A model generated the notes under the pieces. The model did no database searches. It was not told the origin of the DNA and saw nothing but the letters and a program-made list of their open reading frames with translations. Of a stretch of 24,298 bases of DNA, positions 7,725 through 13,666 are shown in pieces. The position numbers and the translations under genes were made by a program. Each line of letters begins with the position of its first letter. Position 1 is the first letter of the stretch. Location: positions 1-24,298 of IMG/VR virus record IMGVR_UViG_3300046804_001650. The stretch is one strand, 5' to 3'. The DNA is from a virus.

Positions 7725-8425
7725 TTGGTGTCCTTTGCCCAAGGATAGCCATCGGGAAACTGTGCGCGTGTCTTGATGTTGCCTTCAAAGAAAAAGCTAC
7801 GCAAATCACGCTTGCTATTGAGGCGGTAGTTTAAACTGTAAAGACCCGAGCAGGCGCTATCGAGTTTATTTTCTTTGAGTGCCTGGTAAACAAAGCGGTC
7901 GCCAACCATAAGTTCGCCGGTGGTGCGATACCAGAGCGGCGCGATCTGGACTGCGATCATGCGGTCCATAAGGTAGCAATTAAGGTCAATAAAGCCGCTG
8001 TAGTGCCCAAGGCTTTCAAAGTCATCGTTGGCAAAGAATGAGCCATCGACATTGCGAATACTACGCAGAGAATAAGCATAGGGCCGTTCACCTTTAGCCT
8101 CCACGAGTTTTTCGATGTGATTAGGCTCAAACCAATTATCATCGTCTAGCCAGCATATCATATCTTCTTGAACGAGATATGCGGAGGCCGCAACGATGCC
8201 GCCATTCATCATGCCATTGATGCCGGTACGAACAGGCAAGGCGCATTTGTGAACAATGCGCGGTTTGTTGCTAGGACCAAGGCTTACTTCAAATGTGTCA
8301 TGTTCATACATCCCGTCAACAAAGATGTAATGCTCGCAAGGATATGTCTGAGCAGCGACACTATCCATTGCCTGTTGAAGTTCTTTGCGCCCGGTGGTCG
8401 CGGTGACGACGGCAACAGTTTTCAT
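7721..8425 (-). CDS. Glycosyltransferase, GT-A fold (family 2-like)
   Basis: This 234-residue protein begins with the GT2-like strand [13 protein letters not shown] and SVAAQTYP helix. It has a DDD metal/nucleotide-sugar motif in [11 protein letters not shown] at residues 94-96, preceded by [15 protein letters not shown]. No membrane segment is seen, so it should act in the cytoplasm on a nucleotide-sugar donor. It overlaps both neighbours by ATGA junctions: the decarboxylase-like enzyme upstream, which could make its donor, and the radical SAM gene downstream. The acceptor is unknown; virion protein, peptide, DNA base or host surface glycan are all possible. Confidence 0.85.
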   Translation of the reverse strand: MKTVAVVTATTGRKELQQAMDSVAAQTYPCEHYIFVDGMYEHDTFEVSLGPSNKPRIVHKCALPVRTGINGMMNGGIVAASAYLVQEDMICWLDDDNWFEPNHIEKLVEAKGERPYAYSLRSIRNVDGSFFANDDFESLGHYSGFIDLNCYLMDRMIAVQIAPLWYRTTGELMVGDRFVYQALKENKLDSACSGLYSLNYRLNSKRDLRSFFFEGNIKTRAQFPDGYPWAKDTK

Positions 8426-9339
8426 TTTACGATCCCCTTGAAGTATTCGATGGTTGTCTTGAGGCCGTCTTCAAGATCGACGCGCGGCGACCATTTCAAT
8501 TCATCCATAGCTTTCATAATGGACGGGCGACGGCGGGTTGGGTCATCGGTCGGCAGAGGCCGGAACGCAATCTCAGATTTGCTGCCTGTCAAAGTTTTGA
8601 CAGCTACAGCTAGTTCCAGCATCGTAAATTCTTTAGGATTGCCCAGGTTGACCGGCTCGGTGACGTTTGAGTTCATCAGTTTGACCAGGCCGTCGATCAG
8701 GTCTGAGACGTAGCAGAACGAGCGGGTCTGTCGTCCATTGCCATAGATAGTTAGGGGTTTGCCTAACAGGGCTTGGACAATGAAGTTTGAGACCACACGG
8801 CCATCATCAACGGCCATGCGCGGCCCGTAGGTATTGAAGATACGGGCGACACGCACATCGACCCTGTGCTGCCGGTGGTAGTCGTAGCAGAGTGTCTCTG
8901 CCGCTCGCTTGCCCTCGTCATAGCAGGCCCGTGGGCCATTTGGATTGACGTTACCCCAATAGCTTTCGGCCTGGGGATGCTGCGTCGGATCGCCATAGAT
9001 CTCAGACGTCGAGGCTTGCAAGACGCGACCACCGTGGGCCTGGGCGTTGCGCAAGGCGCAATGCATGCCAATGATATTGGTCATCAAGGTTTCGATGGGT
9101 TGACGTTGATAGGCCACCGGCGAGGCGGGGCAAGCCAGGTTATAGATCTGGTCAAACTTCTCAGGAATGCCGTGCTTGACGTTAATTTCCCAAAGCCGAA
9201 CCTTTTCAACGTGCGGAATGTTTTCAAGACTGCCGGTCGAAAGATCATCGAGCACGGTAATGTTGTGACCGTCCTTCAAAAGCCTATCGACCAGGTGAGA
9301 CCCCAAGAAGCCAGCGCCGCCGGTTACTAGAATTTTCAT
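8422..9339 (-). CDS. NAD-dependent epimerase/dehydratase, UDP-glucuronate decarboxylase-like
   Basis: This 305-residue short-chain dehydrogenase/reductase has the Rossmann motif GGAGFLG at 7-13. Its catalytic Tyr and Lys lie in YDEGK (Y140, K144), preceded by TSEIYGDP (111-118). The segments [30 protein letters not shown] and [11 protein letters not shown] closely match UDP-glucuronate decarboxylase (UDP-xylose synthase), which converts UDP-glucuronate to UDP-xylose with CO2 release. The family is well established; exact substrate is inferred from motif similarity. Length matches soluble bacterial forms, and no membrane anchor is present. It overlaps the winged-helix gene and the glycosyltransferase by four bases each, so regulator, donor synthesis and transfer are one transcriptional unit. 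Confidence 0.87.
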   Translation of the reverse strand: MKILVTGGAGFLGSHLVDRLLKDGHNITVLDDLSTGSLENIPHVEKVRLWEINVKHGIPEKFDQIYNLACPASPVAYQRQPIETLMTNIIGMHCALRNAQAHGGRVLQASTSEIYGDPTQHPQAESYWGNVNPNGPRACYDEGKRAAETLCYDYHRQHRVDVRVARIFNTYGPRMAVDDGRVVSNFIVQALLGKPLTIYGNGRQTRSFCYVSDLIDGLVKLMNSNVTEPVNLGNPKEFTMLELAVAVKTLTGSKSEIAFRPLPTDDPTRRRPSIMKAMDELKWSPRVDLEDGLKTTIEYFKGIVK

Positions 9340-9725
9340 AATCCACAGACCTTTGCGAGATGTCGTTTATCGAAGTCTGGCATTTTATAACCAATGCCAC
9401 GAACCGTCTGAATGTGAACGCCGTGCTTTGCGAGCTTGTGTCGCAACTTGCAGATCGTGACCTTCACCCTGCCGGTGATGTGGTAGTTATTGGTCGATCT
9501 GCTTTGGTGGCAGAAGCCTTCCATGATCTCATCCAGAAAGTCCTGCGTTGCCACGTTTGCGTTATAGAGCGCTTGCGTCAAAAGCGCCTGCTGCGGCGAT
9601 AGGCTCAACTTTCCAGCGAACGGATTGATCTTAGGACTAAGCGTATCTTTCAGATACTCGACCTCGCCCTCAAGATAGGCCACCCGTTGCCGCAAGGCGG
9701 CGATTTCTTTTTGATAAGCATCCAT
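9336..9725 (-). CDS. OmpR/PhoB-type winged-helix regulator with coiled-coil N-terminus
   Basis: This 129-residue protein has a short coiled coil at about residues 1-30 ([20 protein letters not shown]). It is followed by an OmpR-type winged helix with [16 protein letters not shown] and the wing [13 protein letters not shown]. That recognition region resembles CtrA of alphaproteobacteria, but the receiver domain is absent, so it is probably not phosphorylation-controlled; the coiled coil may replace it for dimerisation. The ATG at 9725 is chosen because GGGGA lies five bases upstream, matching other starts here; an adjacent ATG at 9728 and a GTG at 9737 are alternatives. It heads the coupled run into sugar, radical SAM and terminase genes, so it could control late transcription. 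Repeated TTAA sites lie just upstream. Confidence 0.75.
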   Translation of the reverse strand: MDAYQKEIAALRQRVAYLEGEVEYLKDTLSPKINPFAGKLSLSPQQALLTQALYNANVATQDFLDEIMEGFCHQSRSTNNYHITGRVKVTICKLRHKLAKHGVHIQTVRGIGYKMPDFDKRHLAKVCGL

Positions 9726-9741
9726 CATCGTCCCCACGATG

Positions 9742-9797
9742 TTAATGAACCTTAAATAAGGAAGAACCGTTATTAAAGCAAAACGCCTCTTCCTTAA
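9742..9797 (-). promoter_or_regulatory. TTAA cluster and hairpin upstream of winged-helix gene
   Basis: The gap between the tRNA and the regulator contains four TTAA motifs (9742, 9752, 9773, 9794). The first two are direct repeats spaced by six bases, one short of the TTAA-N7-TTAA layout of CtrA boxes. A 9-bp inverted repeat (9757-9765 with 9788-9796, AAGGAAGA/TCTTCCTT core) with a 22-base loop could form a hairpin in the transcript, perhaps marking processing of the tRNA from the mRNA. It could be an autoregulatory site of the downstream protein. Both roles are inferences from motif and position. Confidence 0.4.
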
Positions 9798-9802
9798 ATA
9801 GT

Positions 9803-9879
9803 TGGTTGCAGGGGCAGGATTTGAACCTGCGACCTTCTGGGTATGAACCAGATGAGCTACCAGACTGCTCTACCCTGCG
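9803..9879 (-). tRNA. Initiator tRNA-fMet (anticodon CAT), CCA encoded
   Basis: The 77-base gene folds as a complete cloverleaf: acceptor CGCAGGG with CCCTGCA, D stem GAGC/GCTC, anticodon stem TCTGG/CCAGA with loop TTCATAC, T stem GCAGG/CCTGC with loop TTCAAAT, discriminator A and encoded CCA. Two bacterial initiator hallmarks are present: unpaired C1 with A72, and A11-T24 in the D stem. The anticodon stem keeps only the two inner of the usual three G-C pairs, the outer being T-A at 29-41. The gene lies six bases after the Cys-rich peptide ORF and before the regulator, all minus strand, so it is probably cut from a polycistronic RNA. A phage copy could raise initiator supply during infection. 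An elongator Met tRNA would have a paired first base. Confidence 0.95.
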
Positions 9880-9885
9880 CCAATC

Positions 9886-10044
9886 TTAGTAACAGTTCGT
9901 CGTGCAGTTATTGCCGTAGCAGCAAGTCGTGCAAGTCGTATAGCGACCGTTCACATAGTAGGTGTGCGTCGAGCAAGATGCTGCCGCCACCGTCGGTGCA
10001 AGAAGGCCCATCGTCAAGGCCAAACCAATCAAGAATTCACGCAT
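9886..10044 (-). CDS. Small secreted Cys-rich peptide
   Basis: This ORF encodes 52 residues. It starts MREFLIGLALTMGLLAPTVAAA, a short basic start and hydrophobic core typical of a Sec signal peptide, with likely cleavage near residues 21-23. The mature part is about 30 residues with six Cys (24, 38, 41, 42, 47, 51) plus many Thr, Tyr and Asn, suggesting disulfide bonds outside the cytoplasm. AASC could be a poor lipobox, so a lipoprotein is an alternative. The ATG at 10044 has GAGGAG upstream and a closer GGGACG. It is 12 bases after the upstream gene and six before the tRNA. I recognise no family. It might act on the envelope, block superinfection, or be modified by the nearby glycosyltransferase or radical SAM enzyme. 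Confidence 0.7.
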   Translation of the reverse strand: MREFLIGLALTMGLLAPTVAAASCSTHTYYVNGRYTTCTTCCYGNNCTTNCY

Positions 10045-10056
10045 CGTCCCATCTCC

Positions 10057-10290
10057 TCAGTCAATGCGCCACACGCGCATTCCCTCATCCAGCGCCCGCG
10101 TCGCAAAACGCCCGCCATAGGTCCGGCCATACCGGCTGATCAAGCTCCTCGCCGTCGCCAGAAACTTCTCCTTGCCCGTCTTAGGCCACTCCACAAAGAA
10201 GCTGTCACCAACCTCCATGTCAGCCAACGGAAACCGATACTTTGTCGGTCTCGTGTAGGACGGGATCGGAACCCCAGTCTCAATCCTCAT
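10057..10290 (-). CDS. Small conserved-type phage protein (basic, MRIETGVPIP start)
   Basis: This is a 77-residue protein with MRIETGVPIP, then MEVGDSFFVE, a helix ATARSLISRYGRTYG and the end TRALDEGMRVWRID. This layout recurs in small phage and plasmid proteins of unknown function that may bind nucleic acid; I cannot give a certain family name. The ATG at 10290 is preferred over the one at 10296 because GGGGA lies six bases before it, like other starts here. It is the first gene of the leftward transcript, next to the divergent control region, and lies 12 bases upstream of the Cys-rich peptide. Confidence 0.72.
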   Translation of the reverse strand: MRIETGVPIPSYTRPTKYRFPLADMEVGDSFFVEWPKTGKEKFLATARSLISRYGRTYGGRFATRALDEGMRVWRID

Positions 10291-10432
10291 GTTCATTCCC
10301 CAATCAAATCAGTACGCAACACTAACACAATAGTATTCAGAACGGAAATTTTTTTGGGGGAAGAGCGATGTGGGGTGCACGTTCTATAGAGCCCAGGGAC
10401 CATTCACCTTTCCCAAAGCACCTGTCAGTCCT

Positions 10433-10445
10433 TTGACACTGTCAA
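10433..10445. promoter_or_regulatory. Palindromic operator candidate TTGACA-C-TGTCAA
   Basis: A perfect 6-bp inverted repeat with a one-base centre. Its left arm is a consensus -35 hexamer; 17 bases on is TCTACA, a poor -10. The same arms occur with a three-base centre at 14491-14505 in the other divergent promoter region. This suggests a shared phage regulator, perhaps the ribbon-helix-helix protein, though the differing centre means one protein may not bind both. Confidence 0.45.
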
Positions 10446-10570
10446 TCTAATGACATCTACATGGTAAACGTGTGTATTAGGGTAATCTACTGCATGATTG
10501 CGTGTAATGACAGGGCGACCCAAAACCAAACGGACCGGCGCGCGGGTGGAGACAGTCTCACTTCTATATC

Positions 10571-10592
10571 AAAACCCTAAACTGGGTTTTTT
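10571..10592 (+). terminator. Rho-independent terminator or attenuator before the early operon
   Basis: AAAACCC at 10571-10577 pairs with GGGTTTT at 10584-10590 around a six-base loop, followed by more T and an AT tract. The orientation is rightward. No rightward gene lies upstream, so it would end a short leader started near the 10433 palindrome, or block readthrough. It may be an attenuator for the early genes. Stem strength is modest. Confidence 0.55.
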
Positions 10593-10706
10593 ATATATAT
10601 TATATATATTACACCACTATGAGTTATTTATATATATATGGGGCATGAATAGATTGACTATATGATAAGGTGTGACAAGATGTGCATATGAACAAGGGAG
10701 CACACA

Positions 10707-10790
10707 ATGTCACATGAAACCGCATCTATTATCGCAATGGCCGTCATGACGTTTGGGCCTTTCGTTTGGCTTCTATGGCCTACTGAATAA
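10707..10790 (+). CDS. Single-pass membrane miniprotein, 27 residues
   Basis: The ORF encodes MSHETASIIAMAVMTFGPF and ends VWLLWPTE: a short polar start, then about 18 hydrophobic residues and a Trp-rich end. GGGAG lies seven bases before the ATG. It is the first gene of the rightward early operon, and its TAA is followed at once by GGGGA of the next ribosome site. Such miniproteins early in phage genomes often act on host membrane proteins, but no target can be named. Confidence 0.6.
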   Translation: MSHETASIIAMAVMTFGPFVWLLWPTE

Positions 10791-10802
10791 GGGGATCTCA
10801 CC

Positions 10803-10961
10803 ATGCAATATGCTCAATGGCTCAAAACAGTTTCCGATAGATCTCTGACAATGCTTTGGGTGCGTTACTGCGGACCTAGTGAAATAAACTGGCAATCAAG
10901 CCGAGACGTTGAACGGGCTTATTTGATCGACAATGAAATGACGGAAAGGGGCTTGCTATGA
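10803..10961 (+). CDS. Small early protein, 52 residues
   Basis: The ORF encodes a soluble, polar protein starting MQYAQWLKTVSDRSL and ending NEMTERGLL, with several Trp and an acidic-basic mix. The ATG has AGGGGA eight bases upstream, overlapping the previous stop. The end overlaps the next start by four bases (ATGA). No family recognised; the middle SSRDVERAYLIDNEM could form a helix. Its position argues for an early role. Confidence 0.6.
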   Translation: MQYAQWLKTVSDRSLTMLWVRYCGPSEINWQSSRDVERAYLIDNEMTERGLL

Positions 10962-11059
10962 AAAACACTCTTATCGTCATCGAATTCCTGGGCTTTCTGG
11001 TCGGGGCTCTCTTTATGGGAGCCTTAGCAGCCTTGTGCCTGATTTACCTGTTTCACTAA
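10958..11059 (+). CDS. Membrane miniprotein, 33 residues
   Basis: The ORF encodes MKNTLIVIEFLGFLVGALF followed by a second hydrophobic stretch ending IYLFH; nearly the whole chain could span the membrane once, with small-residue GxxxG-like packing (GFLVGALFMGALAA). AGGGG lies about seven bases before the ATG, which overlaps the previous TGA. The stop TAA is joined to GGGGAC of the next gene. A host membrane target or a minor lysis helper is possible; nothing decides. Confidence 0.6.
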   Translation: MKNTLIVIEFLGFLVGALFMGALAALCLIYLFH

Positions 11060-11070
11060 GGGGACGTAAC

Positions 11071-11319
11071 ATGGATCTTACATCTGCATTCCTGGACGGC
11101 TATAACTGCCAATGCGGCGATATAGATAATCCCTATATCTACTCGAGCCCTTTGTGGCTCGCATTCCGTGCCGGATCTCAATTTGCAAAGTATGGCACTA
11201 GCACCCCGATTAAATGCCGATCGAGCCGGGGCTACACTCTGCGCGTGTTCAGCCATTCAAATGAATGGATCGCAAAGCCTGATAACACTCTCCTCTCATG
11301 GGAATTCGCTCGCAAGTAG
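11071..11319 (+). CDS. Small early protein, 82 residues
   Basis: The protein starts MDLTSAFLDGYNCQCGDIDN, has a middle LWLAFRAGSQFAKYG and ends LLSWEFARK. The ATG at 11071 is chosen because GGGGAC lies five bases upstream, as at several other starts; a longer frame from 11035 would begin inside the previous gene. Two Cys (CQC) lie near the N-terminus, but there is no metal-site pair elsewhere except a single Cys later. No family recognised. It precedes a hairpin-containing leader of the sliding clamp-like gene. Confidence 0.65.
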   Translation: MDLTSAFLDGYNCQCGDIDNPYIYSSPLWLAFRAGSQFAKYGTSTPIKCRSSRGYTLRVFSHSNEWIAKPDNTLLSWEFARK

Positions 11320-11331
11320 CATTGCAGATCC

Positions 11332-11370
11332 GAGAGCCTCACGGGGCTCTCCAGTGTGCAATGGTGCACA
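11332..11370 (+). promoter_or_regulatory. Two hairpins in the leader of the clamp-like gene
   Basis: GAGAGCC (11332-11338) pairs with GGCTCTC (11345-11351), then TGTGCA (11355-11360) pairs with TGCACA (11365-11370) around a four-base ATGG loop. Both stems are perfect, and the second ends four bases before the GGGGAC ribosome site. No U-run follows, so these are not simple terminators; mRNA processing or translational control of the clamp gene is more likely. Confidence 0.5.
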
Positions 11371-11384
11371 ACATGGGGACGAAC

Positions 11385-12008
11385 ATGCAGATCAATCTCA
11401 AAGCACTCAAGGTGGCCGCTCTATTCGTTTCGAGCGACGAGGCCCGTTACTATCTTATGGGCGTTTGCGTCGAGTCACGTCCAGACGGATTCGTGTTTAC
11501 CGCCACGAATGGTCATTACCTCACTATGGTTCGGCATGATTACATGGATGGTCAGGTCATGCAGTCCTGGGCACCGTTCATTATCCCGATCAGCCTGATC
11601 GACCGTGTAAAGCTATCCCGCCATTGCGACGTCGCGGATCTCGACCTGAATGGCGACGCAATCTCAATTCACTACATGGGCGCGACGTACACCGAGAACC
11701 GTGTAGATGGCACATTCCCTGACGCGCGCCGTGTCGTACCGGCTTCAGTATCGGGCGAAGTAGCACAATTTAACCCGGCCTATATCGCCCTGTTTGGCAA
11801 GGCTAAGGCTCTAATCAAAGGCTCAAAAGGTGAGAACCTGATTACCATTGCCCACAATGGTGGAAGCCCTGCCCTGGTCGATTTTGTGCCATCTGATGCA
11901 GACTTCCAGGGCTTTGGCGTTCTGATGCCATACCGCGCAGCCGAGTGCCTGACAGCGCCTCCAGCCTGGGCAAATGTGATCGGCTCAAGTGTCGCTCAAG
12001 CGGCATAA
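11385..12008 (+). CDS. DNA sliding clamp-like protein (short DnaN-type)
   Basis: This 207-residue protein resembles the last two domains of the bacterial beta clamp. It has ARYYLMGVCVE followed by DGFVFTATNGHYLTM (compare ATDGHRLA in DnaN), the domain-3 start DGTFPDARRVVP and a C-terminal GVLMPYR matching the clamp end MPMR. Bacterial clamps have three domains and about 365 residues, so one domain is missing. T4 gp45 likewise has two domains and forms a trimer. It would encircle DNA and hold a polymerase or other partners; no polymerase gene is in the window. The start at 11385 has GGGGAC five bases upstream; a longer frame from 11298 lacks this. Assignment is by motif recognition. Confidence 0.72.
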   Translation: MQINLKALKVAALFVSSDEARYYLMGVCVESRPDGFVFTATNGHYLTMVRHDYMDGQVMQSWAPFIIPISLIDRVKLSRHCDVADLDLNGDAISIHYMGATYTENRVDGTFPDARRVVPASVSGEVAQFNPAYIALFGKAKALIKGSKGENLITIAHNGGSPALVDFVPSDADFQGFGVLMPYRAAECLTAPPAWANVIGSSVAQAA

Positions 12009-12010
12009 GA

Positions 12011-12053
12011 TTAACTTTACATTAACTGAGCCCGTGCTACCATGTGCGGGCTC
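12011..12053 (+). promoter_or_regulatory. CtrA-box-like TTAA repeat and hairpin
   Basis: TTAA (12011-12014), seven bases, then TTAAC (12022-12026) fits the full CtrA box TTAA-N7-TTAAC exactly. It lies two bases after the clamp stop and upstream of the next gene. Directly after it GAGCCCG (12028-12034) pairs with CGGGCTC (12047-12053), a strong 7-bp stem without a U-run. The site may be bound by host CtrA or by the phage regulator encoded at 9336-9725. Confidence 0.45.
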
Positions 12054-12071
12054 TAACCATAGGGGACGAAC

Positions 12072-12344
12072 ATGAGCGACTACAACGGATGGACTAATTA
12101 CTCGACCTGGCGCGTCAATCTCGAGCTGATCGACGGGCTCGATCCGCGTGACATGGGATGGCACAAGCTCGATCGATATGACCTGGCAAGCGCGCTTAAA
12201 GACTACGTTGACGAATTGCTCGAGAGCTCGACGCCCGAGGGAATTGCGCTCGACTATGCCAGGGCCTTTGTGTCCGATGTAAACTGGTACGAGATTGCCG
12301 AGGGCATGATCGAGGCATACGCCGACGAAACCGAGGAGGCATAA
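12072..12344 (+). CDS. Small early phage protein with NGWTNY motif
   Basis: This is a 90-residue acidic protein starting MSDYNGWTNYSTWRVNLEL. The NGWTNY-x-TW opening is common in small phage and plasmid proteins that lack a known function. The rest is helical and acidic (SALKDYVDELLE, AEGMIEAYADETEEA). The ATG has AGGGGAC four bases upstream. It is followed by the next gene with two bases between stop and start. Some acidic early proteins mimic DNA or inhibit host enzymes, but nothing here proves that. Confidence 0.75.
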   Translation: MSDYNGWTNYSTWRVNLELIDGLDPRDMGWHKLDRYDLASALKDYVDELLESSTPEGIALDYARAFVSDVNWYEIAEGMIEAYADETEEA

Positions 12345-12346
12345 CC

Positions 12347-12586
12347 ATGCGACCGAGCACCCCCGACACACCCCGCGATGAAATATGCGCAGACGTAAAT
12401 CCGCAGCTCTGGCACTTTTTTCTCGGTCGCATAGGCGAACGCCTAAAGCCATCAAACTATACCGAAGCCGAGGTAGTCCAGATTCTCGATCAAATGGAAC
12501 TAGCTTCCAAAGCCATAGAAAGCACCCTGGAACGGCTGGCATTGTTTTTCACCCCTACATACCCGGGAAACACTCGACCGCACTAG
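12347..12586 (+). CDS. Small hypothetical early protein, 79 residues
   Basis: The protein starts MRPSTPDTPRDEICADVN and has helices QLWHFFLGRIGERL and EAEVVQILDQMELASKAI, ending PTYPGNTRPH. GAGGAGG lies eight bases before the ATG, within the end of the previous gene. It is the last gene of the early operon, 30 bases before the terminator at 12617-12642. No family recognised. Confidence 0.62.
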   Translation: MRPSTPDTPRDEICADVNPQLWHFFLGRIGERLKPSNYTEAEVVQILDQMELASKAIESTLERLALFFTPTYPGNTRPH

Positions 12587-12616
12587 ACGGGCTTCTAATT
12601 CAATCTGAGAGCATAG

Positions 12617-12642
12617 TGGGGGCGAGAGCCCCCATTTTATTT
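12617..12642 (+). terminator. Rho-independent terminator of the early operon
   Basis: TGGGGGC (12617-12623) pairs with GCCCCCA (12628-12634) around a GAGA tetraloop, then TTTTATTT. It ends the rightward early operon at the convergent meeting point with the leftward replication operon, whose last stop codon (12637-12639) lies within the U-run. On the minus strand the same stem lacks a U-run. Confidence 0.88.
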
Positions 12643-12948
12643 ATCCCAATACCTATTCCGCTCTGAATAGGTCGCCGCATAGGCCCGATCAAACTCCATC
12701 GGGTTAGCACATGGCAGCGTGAGACCCTTGCCGCCAGTCGCCAGATGAGCCCTCCAGGCGCGCAGGGTTCGCTTTTCGCCCGCGCGCTCGAGATAGGCTT
12801 GCCATTGCTCCCAGATATGCTTTTCGGCCTCGGCGTTTTCCGGCTCCGGCCTTGCCATGATAGCAACGGCCTGCCCTGGATGGTCCTGCATATAGGCCAG
12901 GATGCGCCCGTAAATGTCGTGTCCCTTCACCATGCCACCGGTTGCCAT
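12637..12948 (-). CDS. Hypothetical protein at the end of the replication operon
   Basis: This is a 103-residue protein starting MATGGMVKGHDIYGRILAYM, with AEAEKHIWEQWQAYLERAGEK and a C-terminal EFDRAYAATYSERN segment. It is helical and Trp/Tyr-rich with a basic middle. The ATG at 12948 shares one base with the upstream TGA (TGATG) and has GGGAGGG upstream, so it is coupled to the replication protein; the longer frame from 12984 is less likely. It may assist replication, but no family is recognised. Confidence 0.65.
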   Translation of the reverse strand: MATGGMVKGHDIYGRILAYMQDHPGQAVAIMARPEPENAEAEKHIWEQWQAYLERAGEKRTLRAWRAHLATGGKGLTLPCANPMEFDRAYAATYSERNRYWDK

Positions 12949-13604
12949 CACTTGCCCTCCCGCAGTTGAATGCGCTTGCGCCAATACTCATCATTCGTCA
13001 GTTGGTAATCAGGCACATTGCGCAGATCGCGTTCCCGCGCGCGCGCCGGTTGAGGCGCTTCCTTGGCAGGCTCGTCGAGAAACCGGTCCTGATTGAGAAA
13101 CGTCGCCGGGTTTAGCCACGGCCTTTCGGGGGGTTTTGAGTTAACATAGCTCGTAAGCCCCTTGATGATCTGGTCCAGCGTGTTCCCGCGTTTGCGAGCT
13201 CGCACATAAGCCGCAGCCGCAGCGGGCTTGCCGACCTTGTTCGGCCACACCGGCCAGAACTGTTCCTTGAATTCCAGATCGAAAGACAGAGAGCGCGTCT
13301 CGCGCGCGTTTTTATCTAAGGGGATTATATTCTGAGAGGGGGGGTATATATTATTACTATATACGGCGGGGGGGAGAGAGTCCGCTGACATAGGTGTGGA
13401 CATTCCACTGGACGTTCCTGCTGACTGTCCACTGGACACCTTCTTTCGTTGATTGTTTTTGTGTCTGCGCCAGCGTTCGCGCTTGGTCGAAATCTCTTGG
13501 TCGAGCGCGTTCTGTTTTTGCTCCATCTCGCGCGCAGCAAAGAGCGCAGCTTCCATCGGCGCTCCAAGATCGACTAGCTTTTGAATGAACTCTGATATTG
13601 TCAT
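12948..13604 (-). CDS. Putative phage replication initiation protein
   Basis: This 218-residue protein has a C-terminal pattern frequent in phage replication proteins: FKEQFWPVWPNKVGKPAAAA, a helix TLDQIIKGLTSYV and WLNPATFLNQDRFLDEP (about residues 112-178). These proteins usually recognise the origin or load the helicase. The N-terminus is a charged helical region (residues 1-55) with a basic KRERWRRHKNNQRKK. A low-complexity Ser/Pro/Asn linker near residues 58-95 is encoded by the AT-rich palindrome at 13338-13374. This arrangement recalls lambda O, whose gene contains the origin. The ATG at 13604 has AAGGG upstream. It is downstream of a DnaA domain IV-like gene. Exact biochemical role is inferred. 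Confidence 0.7.
   Translation of the reverse strand: MTISEFIQKLVDLGAPMEAALFAAREMEQKQNALDQEISTKRERWRRHKNNQRKKVSSGQSAGTSSGMSTPMSADSLPPAVYSNNIYPPSQNIIPLDKNARETRSLSFDLEFKEQFWPVWPNKVGKPAAAAAYVRARKRGNTLDQIIKGLTSYVNSKPPERPWLNPATFLNQDRFLDEPAKEAPQPARARERDLRNVPDYQLTNDEYWRKRIQLREGK
13338..13374. other. AT-rich palindrome between G-tracts, candidate origin element
   Basis: Seven G (13338-13344), then GTATATA-N7-TATATAC (13344-13364), an inverted repeat with a TTATTAC centre, then GGC and seven more G (13365-13374). The element lies within the linker-coding part of the replication gene. An easily melted centre with strand-asymmetric G/C flanks suits an origin unwinding site. No iterons are visible nearby, which weakens the claim. 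Confidence 0.4.
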
Positions 13605-13630
13605 CGGTTTAACCCTTTTATTGTTTTGGG

Positions 13631-13659
13631 TTGCACGATGACCAGGGCCACTGTATATA
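13631..13659 (+). promoter_or_regulatory. Candidate plus-strand promoter for antisense RNA
   Basis: TTGCAC (13631-13636), exactly 17 bases, then TATATA (13654-13659): three of six and four of six matches to sigma70 consensus. Transcription would start near 13667, in the direction opposite to the replication operon. The -10 lies in a CCACT-N6-AGTGG inverted repeat. Support comes mainly from the terminator placed about 70 bases downstream. Confidence 0.4.
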
Positions 13660-13666
13660 GTGGGTC

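Larger units (their letters stand above)
10291..10706. promoter_or_regulatory. Divergent control region, 416 bases without a gene
   Basis: This gap separates leftward late genes from the rightward early operon, and no ORF with a ribosome site is seen. It holds a TTGACA-C-TGTCAA palindrome (10433-10445), a terminator-like hairpin (10571-10592) and a tract of alternating A and T from about 10588 to 10640. A TATGAT hexamer (10661-10666) is a candidate -10 for the early operon but lacks a good -35; on the minus strand TACTAT near 10330 and TATAGA near 10385 are equally weak. The AT tract could be a promoter-upstream element or a DNA-unwinding site. Confidence 0.6.

Noticed and set aside
9803-9879. 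tRNA as an integration site
   Set aside because: The gene is complete, no integrase is visible and no flanking repeat was found.
10588-10640. AT tract as a CRISPR or iteron array
   Set aside because: It is simple alternating A and T without regular spacers or repeat units.
12385-12666. Plus-strand ORF crossing the terminator
   Set aside because: It is out of frame with the supported gene at 12347-12586 and runs through a strong terminator.
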